Of a stretch of DNA of 64,000 nucleotides, positions 12,098 to 22,226 are shown piece by piece. Location of the stretch: the NCBI GenBank assembly GCA_034359265.1, contig CP136894.1:33200501-33264500 (forward strand), read 5' to 3'. The position numbers and the translations under genes are program-made. The DNA comes from Canna indica. Its lineage: Eukaryota; Streptophyta; Magnoliopsida; Zingiberales; Cannaceae. Below the pieces are notes generated by a model. The model had not been told where the DNA came from and did no database searches. It saw only the letters and a program-made list of their open reading frames with translations. Every line of letters begins with the position of its first letter. Position 1 is the first letter of the stretch.

Positions 12098-12736
12098 TTG
12101 CAAACAATGATCAGTGCAATTGTAGTCCCTGAAATATCTGTCCCATTTAATTTGCATTTGTACCATGGTGGAAAGATGTTATTTCATCCTCAAATAGAAT
12201 ATATCAAAGGGCAAATGAGTTTAACAGAGGAGAACAGTGACAAAATGTCAATGGGAGAGCTCGAATCCATTTTGCATGAGTTAGGCTACAGTCGACCTCA
12301 AAAAATATGGTATCGAGTTCCAAAACACAACCTCGATACTGGGATTATGGAACTAAAGACTGATAGTCATGTAAGGGAGATGGTTGAGCATAGGAACAGC
12401 CATGGCCTGATTGATGTGTATGTAGAAGCTTTAAAGGAAAGAGAAGTTGTGGAACATGCAGTTGAAATTCATGATGAGAGAATTGGTATGCAATATGCAG
12501 TTACTGAATCTAATGATTCTGAGTATCTCCTAGAAACTGATGGCTCTGAGAGTATGGATGATGATGACAATGCCACTGAACATGATGATGATGATAACTT
12601 TGTGGGTGCAATGCAGAACATGAGAACCTATAGGCAACTTAAGAAAAACAAAAGAAGAAGTAGAAGAAGAAGGAGATCAGGACAAGTAGAGCAGCATGAG
12701 GGACAACAGCAAGAAGGAGAACAACATGAGGGATAG
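12098..12736 (+). pseudogene. MULE transposase N-terminal part: PB1-like region and acidic linker
   Basis: A 212-codon open frame. Residues about 8-110 (VPFNLHLYHGGKM, then YIKGQ, then DKMSMGELESILHELGY and IWYRVP) look like the PB1-like N-terminal domain found at the start of many plant MULE transposases. Residues 130-185 are very acidic (DDDDNATEHDDDDNF). It ends in an Arg/Lys run and HEGQQQEGEQHEG repeats. Two stops (12734-12739) separate it from the next block, whose sequence continues the same protein. The acidic linker then leads to the MuDR DNA-binding region at 12880. Confidence 0.75.
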
Positions 12737-12739
12737 TAG

Positions 12740-14270
12740 GTGAGTGTGCAAGAAGAAGATGAAGAAAGTTCTGATGAGAATCCTTCCACTCCTAATACTA
12801 GTGAAGATGAGTGTGCAGGGAGCAAGGGAAAGAAGAAGAGGGTTTACTTTAATCATAAAAAAATAAGATCAGGTGATCCTTTTTATGTTGGAATGTGGTT
12901 TGAATTAAATGTTCAATTCAAACATGCAATACAAGATTATGCTACTATTGGTTGTTTTAACATAAAATGGAGGAGGTCAGACAAGGATAGATGTGTGGCA
13001 ATGTGTACTGAGCATTGTAATTGCACACATGTACTAGATCTTCTAGGAATAGGCAAGCCTCATATCAGTGGCTTGCAAGGCACTATTTGGAAAGATTTAG
13101 ACAAAATACAAATTGGGGGGTGTTGGACATGTTGTTAGATCTTGATAAGGACTACAGTATCACGGTTAGCTCGACGACTTCTTACAAAGCAAGGAGACAT
13201 GGCTGTCTTAAAGAGGATGAACAGGAACAACTTCTTTGATTTACAAGTTGCGAGAGGTCCAAACTTACAAGCTATATTCAAGAGATTTTATGTAGGATTT
13301 GAAGGATTGCGAAGTGCTTTTTATGTGGCTGTAGACCTGTAATTAGTTTGGATGGTTGCTTCCTAAAGACACAAATTGGAGGAAACCAAGACTCTTAGAC
13401 TTGGTTTCATGAAAGGTTGGCTGTAGATTTACGCATTACAGATGGCTTTGGGATGACTGTCATAAGTGACCAGCAGAACGTAAAATTGGTAGATCTTAAA
13501 ATATTTTGAAATCTTGTGATTTTTATTTCTTAATCATTTACTTGTTCATGCTTCTAATTTGTTAGGGTCTTGAAAATGTTGTGAGACAATTATGCCTCAA
13601 GTTGAGCACCGTAATTTTGCTATGCATATCTATGCAAACTGGAAAAATACATATAATAGATATGGACTGAAGAATCTCTTTTGGAGGGCTGTCAAGAGGA
13701 CTACAGAAGCAGACTTTAGACATGCTTTGGATGAGATGAGGGCAATGTCACCTGCAGCAGTTGAGGCTTTTACACAGATTGGGGTTAAAAAGTTTTGTAG
13801 GTTGTACATCAATGTATTGCCAACATGCGAGGTGGTAGACAACAATATGTCAGAGTGCTTTAATGCATATATATTGAATGCAAGGATAAAGCCTTTAATT
13901 GATATGTTGGAGGAGATAGGAAATAGTATTATGCAAAGAATTGCAGTGAAGAGGGAGCAGATGCTGTCTTGGACTAATGAATTGTGCCCAAGGATCAAGA
14001 AAAAGTTAGAAAAAAATAAGTTAGCTAGTAGAGGTTCTATTCCAACCCCAGCTGGACAAAATAGGTTACTATGCATCCCTTGTCCCCATGCAACTGCGTG
14101 ATTTTAGAAATATTGGTAGAGCTTAACATATTTTGAAACTATGTGATTTTTCAGGTTCGAAGTTTTCAAATATGGCAATAGGTTTGTTGTGGATCTTGAG
14201 GTCAAGACTTGTGTATGCAGGATGTGAAAGCTATGTGGGATCCCCTATCCCCATGCAATAGTTGCCATTA
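12740..14270 (+). pseudogene. MULE transposase core remnant (MuDR domain and DDE region, deleted)
   Basis: 12880-13030 encodes FYVGMWFELNVQFKHAIQDYA, then CFNIKWRRSDKDRCVAMC, the MuDR N-terminal DNA-binding family pattern. At 13325-13360 a different frame gives CRPVISLDGCFLKTQIGG, where the first catalytic Asp of a MULE transposase lies. It is followed almost at once by ITDGFGMTVISDQQN, the second-Asp block, so most of the sequence normally between them is gone. 13592-14040 encodes FAMHIYANWKNTY, then the pattern FCRLYINVLPTCEVVDNN and MSECFNAYILNARIKP, the conserved C-terminal transposase block. 14155-14275 has the SWIM-like CVCRM...CGIPYPHAI zinc motif with a stop. Frame changes occur between blocks, some of which may be introns (gttag / gtaaa-like sequences near 13489-13566 and 14100-14155). 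Confidence 0.8.
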
Positions 14271-14275
14271 ATTAT

Positions 14276-15300
14276 TTGGGTCGTGACCCTACTAACTTCA
14301 TGGACAATTACCTGAAAAAAATAACCTATATGTTGGCTTATGAATCCACTATTGAGCCTATGAATGGACAAAAGATGTGGCCAACAATGAATGAGCGTTT
14401 AATGCCAACAAAATTTTTGAAAAAGCTGGTAGACCCAAGAAAGTTAGGGGGAAGGACAAGTCTGAGCAAGATTCCAACAAAACAGCCAAGTGCACCAAAT
14501 GTGGTGGATATGAGCACAATAAAAGGACTTGTCCAAACAAGGGACAACAACAAGCTTCAAGCTTTGGAGCACCATCCCAGAAGAAAAGAGGTAGACCTCC
14601 AACAAAATAGTCAAGTGCACCATATGTGGTGGATATGAGCACAATAAAAGGACTTATCCAAACAAGGGACAACAACAAGCTTCAAGCTCTGGAGCACCAT
14701 CCCAGAAGAAAAGAGGTAGACCTCGAAAGGACACCACTGCTCCTCCATAGAAAATCACATCAGCAGAACTTGATAAACTTATGAGTCAAGACAATGAAGC
14801 ACCACATGAGAGGATATCTAATATCCCAGTAAGAAAGAAGAATGCACCATCAGCCCCTATAAGCCAAGGCACTACTGAACCATCATCTTATCAAAGCCAA
14901 GGCACTACTGAACCACCATCTCATCAAAGCCAAGGCACCTTCTCATCAACATCTCCAAGAAAGAAGGCCGCAGTAATAAAGAAGAAAGTACCTTATGAGC
15001 AGGTGGTACATAAAGAGAGGGCCAAAGCTATGTGTGGTTATGGGGTTCTCATCAGTACAGAAACAGAAAATGTTTACGTGAGGGTAAGTAATAGCCTCTT
15101 TTTATTATACTAAAAAATCACATGCTTTCATATTTTGTTAAGTTCTACCAATGTTTTTATGACAGATACCTGGAGAACAGCTTCGCACTACTTACATTGG
15201 TACACGTGGTGCTCTATTTACAACTGTGGTAAACCAAGAGCAATCACAAAGCACAAGTATAGCAGCCAAACCATCGGACCATCACCAATAGAAAGATAAC
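14276..15300 (+). pseudogene. MULE transposase C-terminal part: zinc knuckles and Ser/Thr-rich tail
   Basis: After the SWIM motif the frame reads NYLKKITYMLAYESTIEPMNG, typical of the region behind the SWIM finger of plant MULEs. A CCHC zinc knuckle (CTKCGGYEHNKRTCPNKGQQ) is encoded at 14496-14556 in the frame one base off the longest open frame. A second copy follows at about 14620-14680 because of a tandem duplication; its last cysteine is tyrosine. 14781-15113 continues with SQGTTEPSSYQ repeats and VPYEQVVHKERAKAM, then a probable intron (gtaagt at 15084). 15165-15290 gives IPGEQLRTTYIGTRGALF, the usual last exon of such transposases. Confidence 0.7.
14474..14727 (+). repeat. 124-bp tandem duplication of the MULE zinc-knuckle coding segment
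   Basis: The segment starting 'ccaacaaaacagccaag' at 14474 is repeated from 14598 ('ccaacaaaatagtcaag') with only a few changes and runs to 'gtagacctcg' near 14727. The 124-bp period is not a multiple of three, so the two copies are read in different frames. Confidence 0.9.
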
Positions 15301-15949
15301 CAGCATACCAGCACCAACTTGGGCACCCAATAGAGCAGCACCAGCACAAACAAGGGGAAACAAAAAGAATTACCATCACCAACCAAAAACAGCTAAAGAA
15401 TGAGGAAGAAGACAACTTTCTTTGAATGCGAATAAAACTATGTGGTCATTTGTTGTTAAACTGTGATGTTCTTGTGGATAGTGTTGTTAAACATCTGAAT
15501 TGTGACTTTGTTGTGACTTAATGGTATATTGTTGTGGATAGTGTTGTTAAACATGTGACTTTGTTGTGGAAGTATTTTGGTGAAGTTTTTTGGTATTGTG
15601 AAATAGTTGTTGTGGCTTTGAAATGTTCATTTTGTGAATTGAATGTAATTTGAAGTTTTTTGGTGCATACTTTATCAGGATGTAATCAAAGTCATGAATG
15701 TGAATTTATAGATTGCTATGTGCCAAAAATTGGCAGATCGTAAAATTTTGTCAAACTATGTGATTTTTTTGTCAAATTTTGTAAAACTATGTGATTTTTA
15801 GGGAAATTACTGAATGAGATCTGAGAAGTGGCTCACTTCTCAGATTGACAGAGTAACATACAATAAACAAGTTCATCAATACTAACAGATTCATGTTTTT
15901 AGTCTAACAGAGTGACATACAAGCAAAAGTTGAAGCTGTTCTTCATTAC
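15301..15949 (+). other. MULE 3' region, non-coding
   Basis: No coding domain seen. There are imperfect repeats of 'gttgtggatagtgttgttaaac' (near 15472 and 15533) and of 'gattttttgtcaaattttgtaaaactatg' fragments (near 15745-15800). This is probably 3' untranslated transposase sequence and the spacer before the opposite-strand GRF gene. Confidence 0.5.
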
Positions 15950-16515
15950 TAACACAAACATGTTCAATTTTCACTAAAAACCATTATATTGACAATAACA
16001 CCAAATATAATCAAGAGGACCATGAATACATGGCTATTCATCATTGACTTGTTCACTTTCATCTGCTCTTTGATCTTCAAGTCATTTAATTATTCTTCTA
16101 GTGTCTTGTTTCTCCTTTCCATTGCTTGAACCTTCTCTTCCAAAAGCTCAATTTTCACCAGATGAACTTCATTCGTCTATTTTAATAGTTTAATTTAATC
16201 AATCAAACTCTTCTTGTCGGATATTAAAGAGCGCAAATGATTTATCCTGAGCCCTTGCTCCTCTGGATCATGCCATTCGAAAAATTTACAATCCTCAGCC
16301 TACATAAACTTCAATCATTAACACTATAAAGATTAAGATGAATTTACATTAGGAAATATGACTCACCAACCAAATCTGCAGCCCCAAAATCTTCGCACCA
16401 GATGCTTCAGGGTCCACGACGTCAGTAGTTTAGCTTTTGTTCCATGTCTGCAAAAAAATTGTCCTCTTAACAACGTAGAATCAACAGAAGCTTTGTTGAT
16501 CTCCATACTTGACAT
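15950..16515 (-). pseudogene. GRF zinc-finger ORF with coiled coil and membrane segment, carried in the MULE
   Basis: On minus from ATG at 16515 the frame has CRHGTKAKLLTSWT, then HLVRRFWGCRFG (to about 16368). After a gap with gtgagt at 16366-16361 and tag at 16301-16299, likely an intron, it has EDCKFFEWHDPEEQGLR. Cys-x-His-Gly...Arg-Arg-Phe-x-Gly-Cys...Cys-x-Phe-Phe-x-Trp is the GRF zinc-finger signature (nucleic-acid binding). Downstream sequence is charged and coil-like (VKIELLEEKVQAMERRNKTLEE), then a hydrophobic stretch FMVLLIIFGVIVNIMVF. GRF-coil-membrane proteins are common in plants. The joined frame at the proposed splice is off by one, and three glutamine positions are now TAA or TAG, so this copy is dead. 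It was either captured from the host or is a normal second gene of this MULE family; I cannot tell which. Confidence 0.65.
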
Positions 16516-16699
16516 CTTAGCTTCGTTCGACTCGATTGGGGGAAAAATTAGGGTTCTTCATTGGGAAAAAATAGGTGAACCCGATTAAGTGGGAGTGAAG
16601 ATGATAAATTACTAGATTGCCCTCGTAAAGTGGGAGAAAGTTGAGGGCAAAAATGAGATTTCATAAAGTAAGAGAAAGTGGAGAGCAAAAAGTTGTCAG

Positions 16700-16892
16700 T
16701 AGTAGGCCACGTATGCAGCCGTCAGGCCACGCAAGCGCCGTTTACCTCCAGTCAGCTAAGTTGAGACAACGCTTGACGATTTGGTAGATGGCATAAACGG
16801 ATGTAAACGTTGTCCATTTACAATCGAATTTTGAAATCCTGGGTAGAACGTAAAATTTATGCAAACCTTTTGATCTTTTAGTCTAATTTTAC
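16700..16892. repeat. MULE right terminal inverted repeat
   Basis: Reverse complement of 11472-11665 over most of its length ('gtcagctaagttgagaca', 'aaacggatgtaaacgttg', 'cctgggtagaacgtaaaa'). The gypsy LTR resumes right after it. Confidence 0.8.
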
Positions 16893-17017
16893 TCGCGTAA
16901 GGACCATACACTTAACCATGGTCTCCGGTGATTTTCTCGGCTCAGTTCGACGCGCATCTATTTTTTTTTTTCTACTGAAGCCAATAAACTTAATTAAAAA
17001 ATTTAGTGGGTATTACA
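16893..17017 (-). repeat. Gypsy LTR, second part
   Basis: Continuation of the LTR interrupted at 11471. It ends 'gtgggtattaca' at 17017, which corresponds to the 'TGTAATACCC' start that gypsy LTRs have in their own sense direction. CACTA-2 subterminal sequence begins at 17018. Confidence 0.65.
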
Positions 17018-17320
17018 CGTCACTAAGTCGTCAATGAAAGCGAATCGTAACTGGTTGATGGCCTCTATAGTAGAGGTTATCACAGTTGCTAATGATATCA
17101 ACGACAGCTTTGGACCATTGATAATAATTAAATATCAATGACAGCTTTGGACCATTGATAATAATTAAATATCAATGATAGCCGCGTGGACCGTCGCTGA
17201 TGAATTAATATCAGCGACAGCTCTAGCGATAGTTGCTGATATATTACGTGTGATGGCCGACGCAACTATCACAAGTTATTAGAGACACGCACACAAGCGA
17301 CGACCGTTTGCAACGGTGCG

Positions 17321-17325
17321 CGCAA
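17321..17325. repeat. Copia-E left target-site duplication
   Basis: cgcaa at 17321-17325 versus cgcag at 25234-25238. One of five bases differs, which fits an old insertion. Confidence 0.6.
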
Positions 17326-18804
17326 TGAAGGAGAAATGGCGACACTAGAGGGGGGTGAATAGTGTGTTTACTAATTCGATTAGCCTAAATTCCAATTTAA
17401 TCGTTTTCTTGATTAGTTAGATGAATTTCAATTATGTGATTTAAATGCAGAAGCAATAATAAACAATTAAGGATCAATGCAAACACATGTGATATATAGT
17501 GGTTCGGCCCCAATGCCTACTTCACTACCTAAGCACCCCGCTTAGGATTTCAAAACTAATTTTACTAGATTAAGTTGAGTCTCCCTTACAACGAGGATTT
17601 TGACTCGAAGAGTTGCACTCTCGACCTAAGGCACTTCCACACCCGAAAGTCTCCACCTTCTTATCGCGAGCACTCTTCCACCTCTACCCTAAGGGATAAC
17701 TTAACTAATCCAAATAAAACATAGTTTACACAGGTGGCTTTACTCCTTCACAACAAGGAAACCACTTTCCACACAGAAGACCCACCTGGTCTTCTACAGA
17801 CGCAAATACAGGAGTTGAAAGATAGAATAAACAAAAGCTTGTTACAAGAAAAGGAATTAAATTCTTATCACTATTGGACGCCTCTTCTTCACTCGCCTAA
17901 TCAGCTTGATCAACCCTTTGAAGTATAACACTTTTGGCAGCAAGGGATCAAGACTTAGCAGACAAACACTTGGCACTTTGAAGATTTGGAAGATGCAATT
18001 TGATCACTCTTTTGAACCTTTTATCATCAAAGATCCGAGGGAGAAAAATTAAGTAAAAAGATTAGAAGGTAGTATATATAGCTTTGGTTGAAACAGGGCA
18101 TCAACGGGATTATTTTTTATCGTTATAGACGCCCGATTGATGGTCCATTCGACCGATGGGTTGACCGCTCAACGAAAAAATGACTACATCATACCCGGTC
18201 TACCAGTCGGTCGACCGAAACCAGCTTCATAAGCATTCGGTCGACCGACGGGTAGACCGATTGTCACGAGCTTTGGTGCGGTCGACCGACTCTGTGAAGC
18301 CGCTCGTGCTAAGTCATCTGATCGTCCAGTCGGTCGACCGATGAACTTTCTGTCAATTTTTGGCATCAGTCGGTTGATCGACGCATCGATAGCCATATGT
18401 TTTCACCAACTTTAGTCGACCGTTGGTCGACCGAATGGCTACTGCTATTTTTTGGCGACATTCGGTCGATCAAATTGCCTGCTGCCAATGCTTTTACTCT
18501 ATTAAGTCGACCTGTCAGTCGACCGAAATAGAGCTGGAAATTTTTCTAGCTTGGATTTTTCATTTGCGCTCGATTTCTGGCTTCGTTCTTCAATATTCTT
18601 TATGATTGAAGGATTGTCCATGCTTCCTAACACATTTTTGATGCACACGTTGACCTATTTTGAGGATTGATCAAGATACGATAGACTTGACGAATCTTTC
18701 ATCAATCCTACAATTTTCATGCTTAAACACTTGTTAAATGGGTTTGTTATCATCAAAATACTTATGAGAAAATATAACATGAAGGAAGAGCCCTTCAGCT
18801 AACA
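17326..18804 (-). repeat. Copia-E 3' LTR
   Basis: Plus-strand ends are 'tgaagg' and 'gctaaca', so in element sense it runs TGTTAGC...CTTCA. It matches 23690-25233 closely throughout but lacks a stretch of about 65 bp present near 24510-24590 in the other LTR. A TATA-like run (18069-18076) and a cluster of GTCGACC palindromes (18120-18530) lie inside. Confidence 0.9.
18120..18530. repeat. Cluster of GGTCGACC-type palindromes in copia-E 3' LTR
   Basis: About eight near-copies of the palindrome TCGGTCGACCGA (or one arm of it) occur in 400 bp, separated by 20-50 bp. The other copia-E LTR has the same array at 24520-24960, and another copia LTR has one at 38260-38520. Confidence 0.85.
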
Positions 18805-18820
18805 ATCTCCCCCTTTTTGA
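18805..18820 (-). other. Copia-E polypurine tract
   Basis: Minus strand reads AAAAAGGGGGAGAT directly before the TGTTAGC start of the 3' LTR, the expected site of plus-strand DNA priming. Confidence 0.8.
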
Positions 18821-19039
18821 TGATGACAAACCAATAATGATTAATATTAAGATACAAGGAATCATTAAGGAAATAAAGCAATGTTAATCAATTTAAGCTC
18901 CCCCTATCTATATGCATGTATCTTCTAAATTCTCTTTTATCATTTTGTGTGATACTTTGTCATGAATGTATTTAGTTTTACTGCTTCCCTTATCATCGAT
19001 CACTTGCATGTGCGCTGATGATGTTCTATTCCATTCCAT

Positions 19040-19992
19040 CTAATTAATCTGAAATTGAGCAAAGCGATGCTCCAGATCACTTTGACTCGCACGGGAAGGG
19101 CCGGATGATGATCCTCCAGCAGCTTCACCTTCCTCCATCTCTATCTCATCCTCAGCCTGTTCCACAGGATCTCCTCGGGTTCTTTTGCCGCGCTGATGTT
19201 CATGAACCTTCATGCGGCTAAGGGATGAAGAATCTATGGGTTTAGGAATAGGTTCTATCTCAAACCTAGATCTATTAACCCCAGCCTCATATATGAAATG
19301 AGAGATCATTGAGGCATATGGTAAGGCTTGTTTTTTGGAGGAATGGACTTCAGCTATATATCTAAGCATGAGGTCAGGGACATCTATAGGGATACTAGAT
19401 ATGGCACAGAAAAGTACCCTAGAACTCATGGTGGTGACCTCATCGTAGTGTCCTGCTCTAGGAAGAATATTATGTGCAATAATGAGGTGCACAATCCTAG
19501 CAATGGGTGAAAGCTTGATGCTTTGGGTAGGGATCACTCCCTCATAATCTTCAGGGCATATAGCTGATACAATTTCATGAGGAGGTACTCCTCATGAAAA
19601 TGGTGGGTGGACATCTTATAAATTCGTGCTCCTAATAGAGGAAACCCAAAAGCATCTCTAATGAGGGATTTGGTTATGACCATGGATTTTCCTAAAATTT
19701 TAGATCGTAGAACTAAGTCATCACCAAGTCTTGCCTTTTCTATTACTAGGTTAGAGAAGAAGGCTTTCACTAGGATGGGGCATACCGGTACCTGTTTTCC
19801 TAAGAACTCTACCCATCCCATGCTAGCAAGTTTCCCTCGGATATCAAATCGTTCTAAGTCATCTACAATAACAGGCCATGTTTGCAGGATGACTCTTTCT
19901 ACAAACATAGAGGCTTGTTTCTTTCCTAATTGGGTCAAAAGATTATCAGGTATGGATGAGAGTTTGGTTTTAAGTGCCATGCTGCAAGACAA
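19040..19992 (-). pseudogene. Copia-E extra ORF, putative plant transposon protein type
   Basis: Two overlapping minus frames (19992-19534, 152 codons; 19537-19040, 165 codons) form one reading frame broken by a one-base shift near 19538, where KIMRE is followed in the next frame by IPTQSIKLSPIARIVH. Motifs: FDIRGKLASMGWVEF, then KSMVITKSLIRDAFGFP, then SPIARIVHLIIAHNILPR. The C-terminus is charged (EDEIEMEEGEAAGG) with GSSSGPSR. This pattern resembles the 'putative plant transposon protein' domain found as an added ORF in many plant retroelements; its job is unknown. It lies between the missing pol and the 3' LTR, the usual place for an added ORF. Identity is by recognition only. Confidence 0.6.
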
Positions 19993-22226
19993 TTTTGAAA
20001 ATGATATAGATAATTATTTTTAAATGAAAGATGCATGCTTTTAGCTCAAGTGAAAGAAAGCTAAAAATGTTTTGAAGATTGACATGAATCCATGAAAAAA
20101 TATTTCTCACTAAATCTCAAGATGAATGAAAACAAAATAAATAAAATAAAAGATGATTAGACAAGACGATCCACAAATAAAGAGATCAAAATAAAATGTT
20201 TTAACTAGAGAAAAATAGGAAGCATTTTTATTTTTGACCAAAATAAGATTCTTTTAAGAAGACATAAGTTTAAATTTGAGAAAACACTCATGAAGCAAAC
20301 AAGAAAATTCTTGACTAATGATTTTTGATCAAAATAAAATTCTATCAAAGAGCAAATGATAAATCATTTGAAGAAGCCATGAAATATTTGATTTTTGTTG
20401 AAAAAGGCTTGTTTTTGGAGAAAACATGCTAAACAAAAGTTATCATTCATGTAAAATAGGCATGAATCATATTTTTGTGTATGAAACAAGGTACATTGAG
20501 AGTAAAAGATGAAGAAACCATGCTTTTGACTATAATCTCATGAGTGATGGACAAAGAAAGATTTTTACCATGAAGAGGAGTCTTGGAAAGGAGGTAGAAC
20601 CCTAGAAGATGAAAAGAGAGAACTTAAGATGGAGCACCCGGTCGAATGGGCAAGGAAGCCCTAGTTTCGGGCTTAAGTAGATGGATTGAATGGCTAGGAT
20701 TTGATCTGGGCAAGAAATCGGGCGATCTAGGCGATTATTTGCCCACCGGTCGATCAGGCGTCGAATGCCTATCGACCGCTCGATCTGCCCTGATTTTTAC
20801 CCCTTAACAAAAATTATTTTTCGAGAGGGTGTGATCATCCAAATTTTGTGAACTTTTTTTTACACAAATTAGACCCTATGAGGGTTCCAAAAAATCAAGA
20901 ATCACTCAAAAAGGATATTCCTACAATTTTCTAAAAATTCTACAAGATCAGTGGCATTTTTGTAAATATGAGTTGTTTATCCACCAGTTTCAGATTTTGC
21001 ACAAATTTCCTAGATATCAAGATATGATCCTTTAACACTTGTTTATCAAGGTTGGAGTGAAGTTAATATCGTTTAGTCAAGTTATGAGCTTAGCACGATT
21101 TTAATCAAAATATGCTTGAAACCATGAAAGTGCTAAGAATCAAACTTGGCTATCTACTCATGTTTTCTCTAACTTAGACACTTGGACATCTAACATGAGT
21201 AAATTCAAACATGTTTGTGAAAATTTAAACCCAAAAAGAGATTTCTAAGTCAAATTATTGACTTAGGTCAATTATTTCCAATTTGAGTCTCATGAACTAA
21301 TCTAGTGATCACATTGTTCATCTAGTTATGAGTCTTCATGTGATACCAAGTGTAACAACCTAGACTCATATGATATATGCATTCAAAACATGTTTGCCTA
21401 CCATAGAAAATGAGGTCCCTAATGAAGATTCTAACCTAGAGCAAATTTCATCCAATCAACACATGAAATTGCCTAAGTTATCAAGCATTAACTTACTCAT
21501 GAAATTTCATATATTTATCAAGCAAAAGCAATCATGAGCATAGAGACTTCATTAATCATGAATAATCAATTATTATACAAATATTTTTGCAAAATTGAAC
21601 TCATACCTCACCCTTGAGAATTTTCCAAATTTTTTCATTTCCTTTTCAATTTGGCTCTACTAGCTTTCCATCACATTTTTGATAACTTGCAAGCAATAAT
21701 CATTAGTAACATAATGGAAATGTAACTACTAACAAGTTATCGTACTAGATAGCGAAGAAAAAACCAAGTATTGATCTCAAGATTTACTTTGCTAAATAGT
21801 TTGAAATCTGTTTCCAAATATGTTGTCATAAATCCAAAATGAATTTTCAAGAGATTATAAATATAATATCGATGAAAACATGATCTCCAACCCTTCCTAT
21901 TGGTTGAAAACCGAAAGGCGACAATGAGCCTACGATTTAAAACCGCAAGGTTGCATGAGCCCATTACAGGCTACATAGGTCTCCGAAGAGACCGGGAAAT
22001 CAAAATCAAAAATCATTTTAATAAGACTTATCAAGAATGAAACATCTACTAACATTAAGCATGTATCAAAACTCCAACTATGATTTAAGCAAGTGATTAT
22101 AGGAGATGATACCAAAGATACCTAGATGCCAATTTTCATACCTATGGCATCTTCATGACTTGAAGTTGCAACCAATGATGAATTCTTCATTGATGTCCAT
22201 GGTCAACTTCAATTCTATATCTTCCT
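19993..22226. other. Copia-E interior without recognisable genes
   Basis: A 2.2-kb AT-rich stretch between the extra ORF and gag, where a copia element would normally have protease, integrase, RT and RNase H. Only short open frames occur, none with pol motifs. Around 20735-20790 there is a short run of TCGATC/CGACC motifs like those in the LTR. Confidence 0.7.

Larger units (their letters stand above)
11472..16892 (+). mobile_element. Mutator-like element (MULE), 5.4 kb, inside a gypsy LTR
   Basis: Long terminal inverted repeats of about 190 bp pair 11472-11665 with 16700-16892; both contain 'ttttacgttctacccagg', 'acatccgttta' and 'ctcaacttagctgac' in opposite orientation. Between them lie a plus-strand MuDR-type transposase remnant (12098-15300) and a minus-strand GRF zinc-finger ORF (15950-16515). 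No 9-bp target duplication is convincing, which fits decay of the ends. The left and right LTR halves outside it belong to one gypsy LTR, so the MULE inserted after the LTR. Confidence 0.85.

Noticed and set aside
12628..12825. Cys/Ser-rich minus-strand frame that looks like a small secreted peptide
   Set aside because: It is the reverse strand of the acidic and Gln/Glu repeats in the MULE transposase; the Cys-Ser pattern is a mirror of that low-complexity coding.
13630..14076. 148-codon minus-strand frame
   Set aside because: Exact shadow of the conserved MULE transposase block on the plus strand.
11472..16892. 9-bp target duplication for the MULE
   Set aside because: The bases next to the TIRs (…taaagttta and tcgcgtaag…) do not match, so no TSD is claimed.
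18120..18530. Regularly spaced palindromes considered as a CRISPR-like array
   Set aside because: Units are imperfect 12-mers in an LTR of a plant retroelement, with no constant-length spacers and no cas genes.
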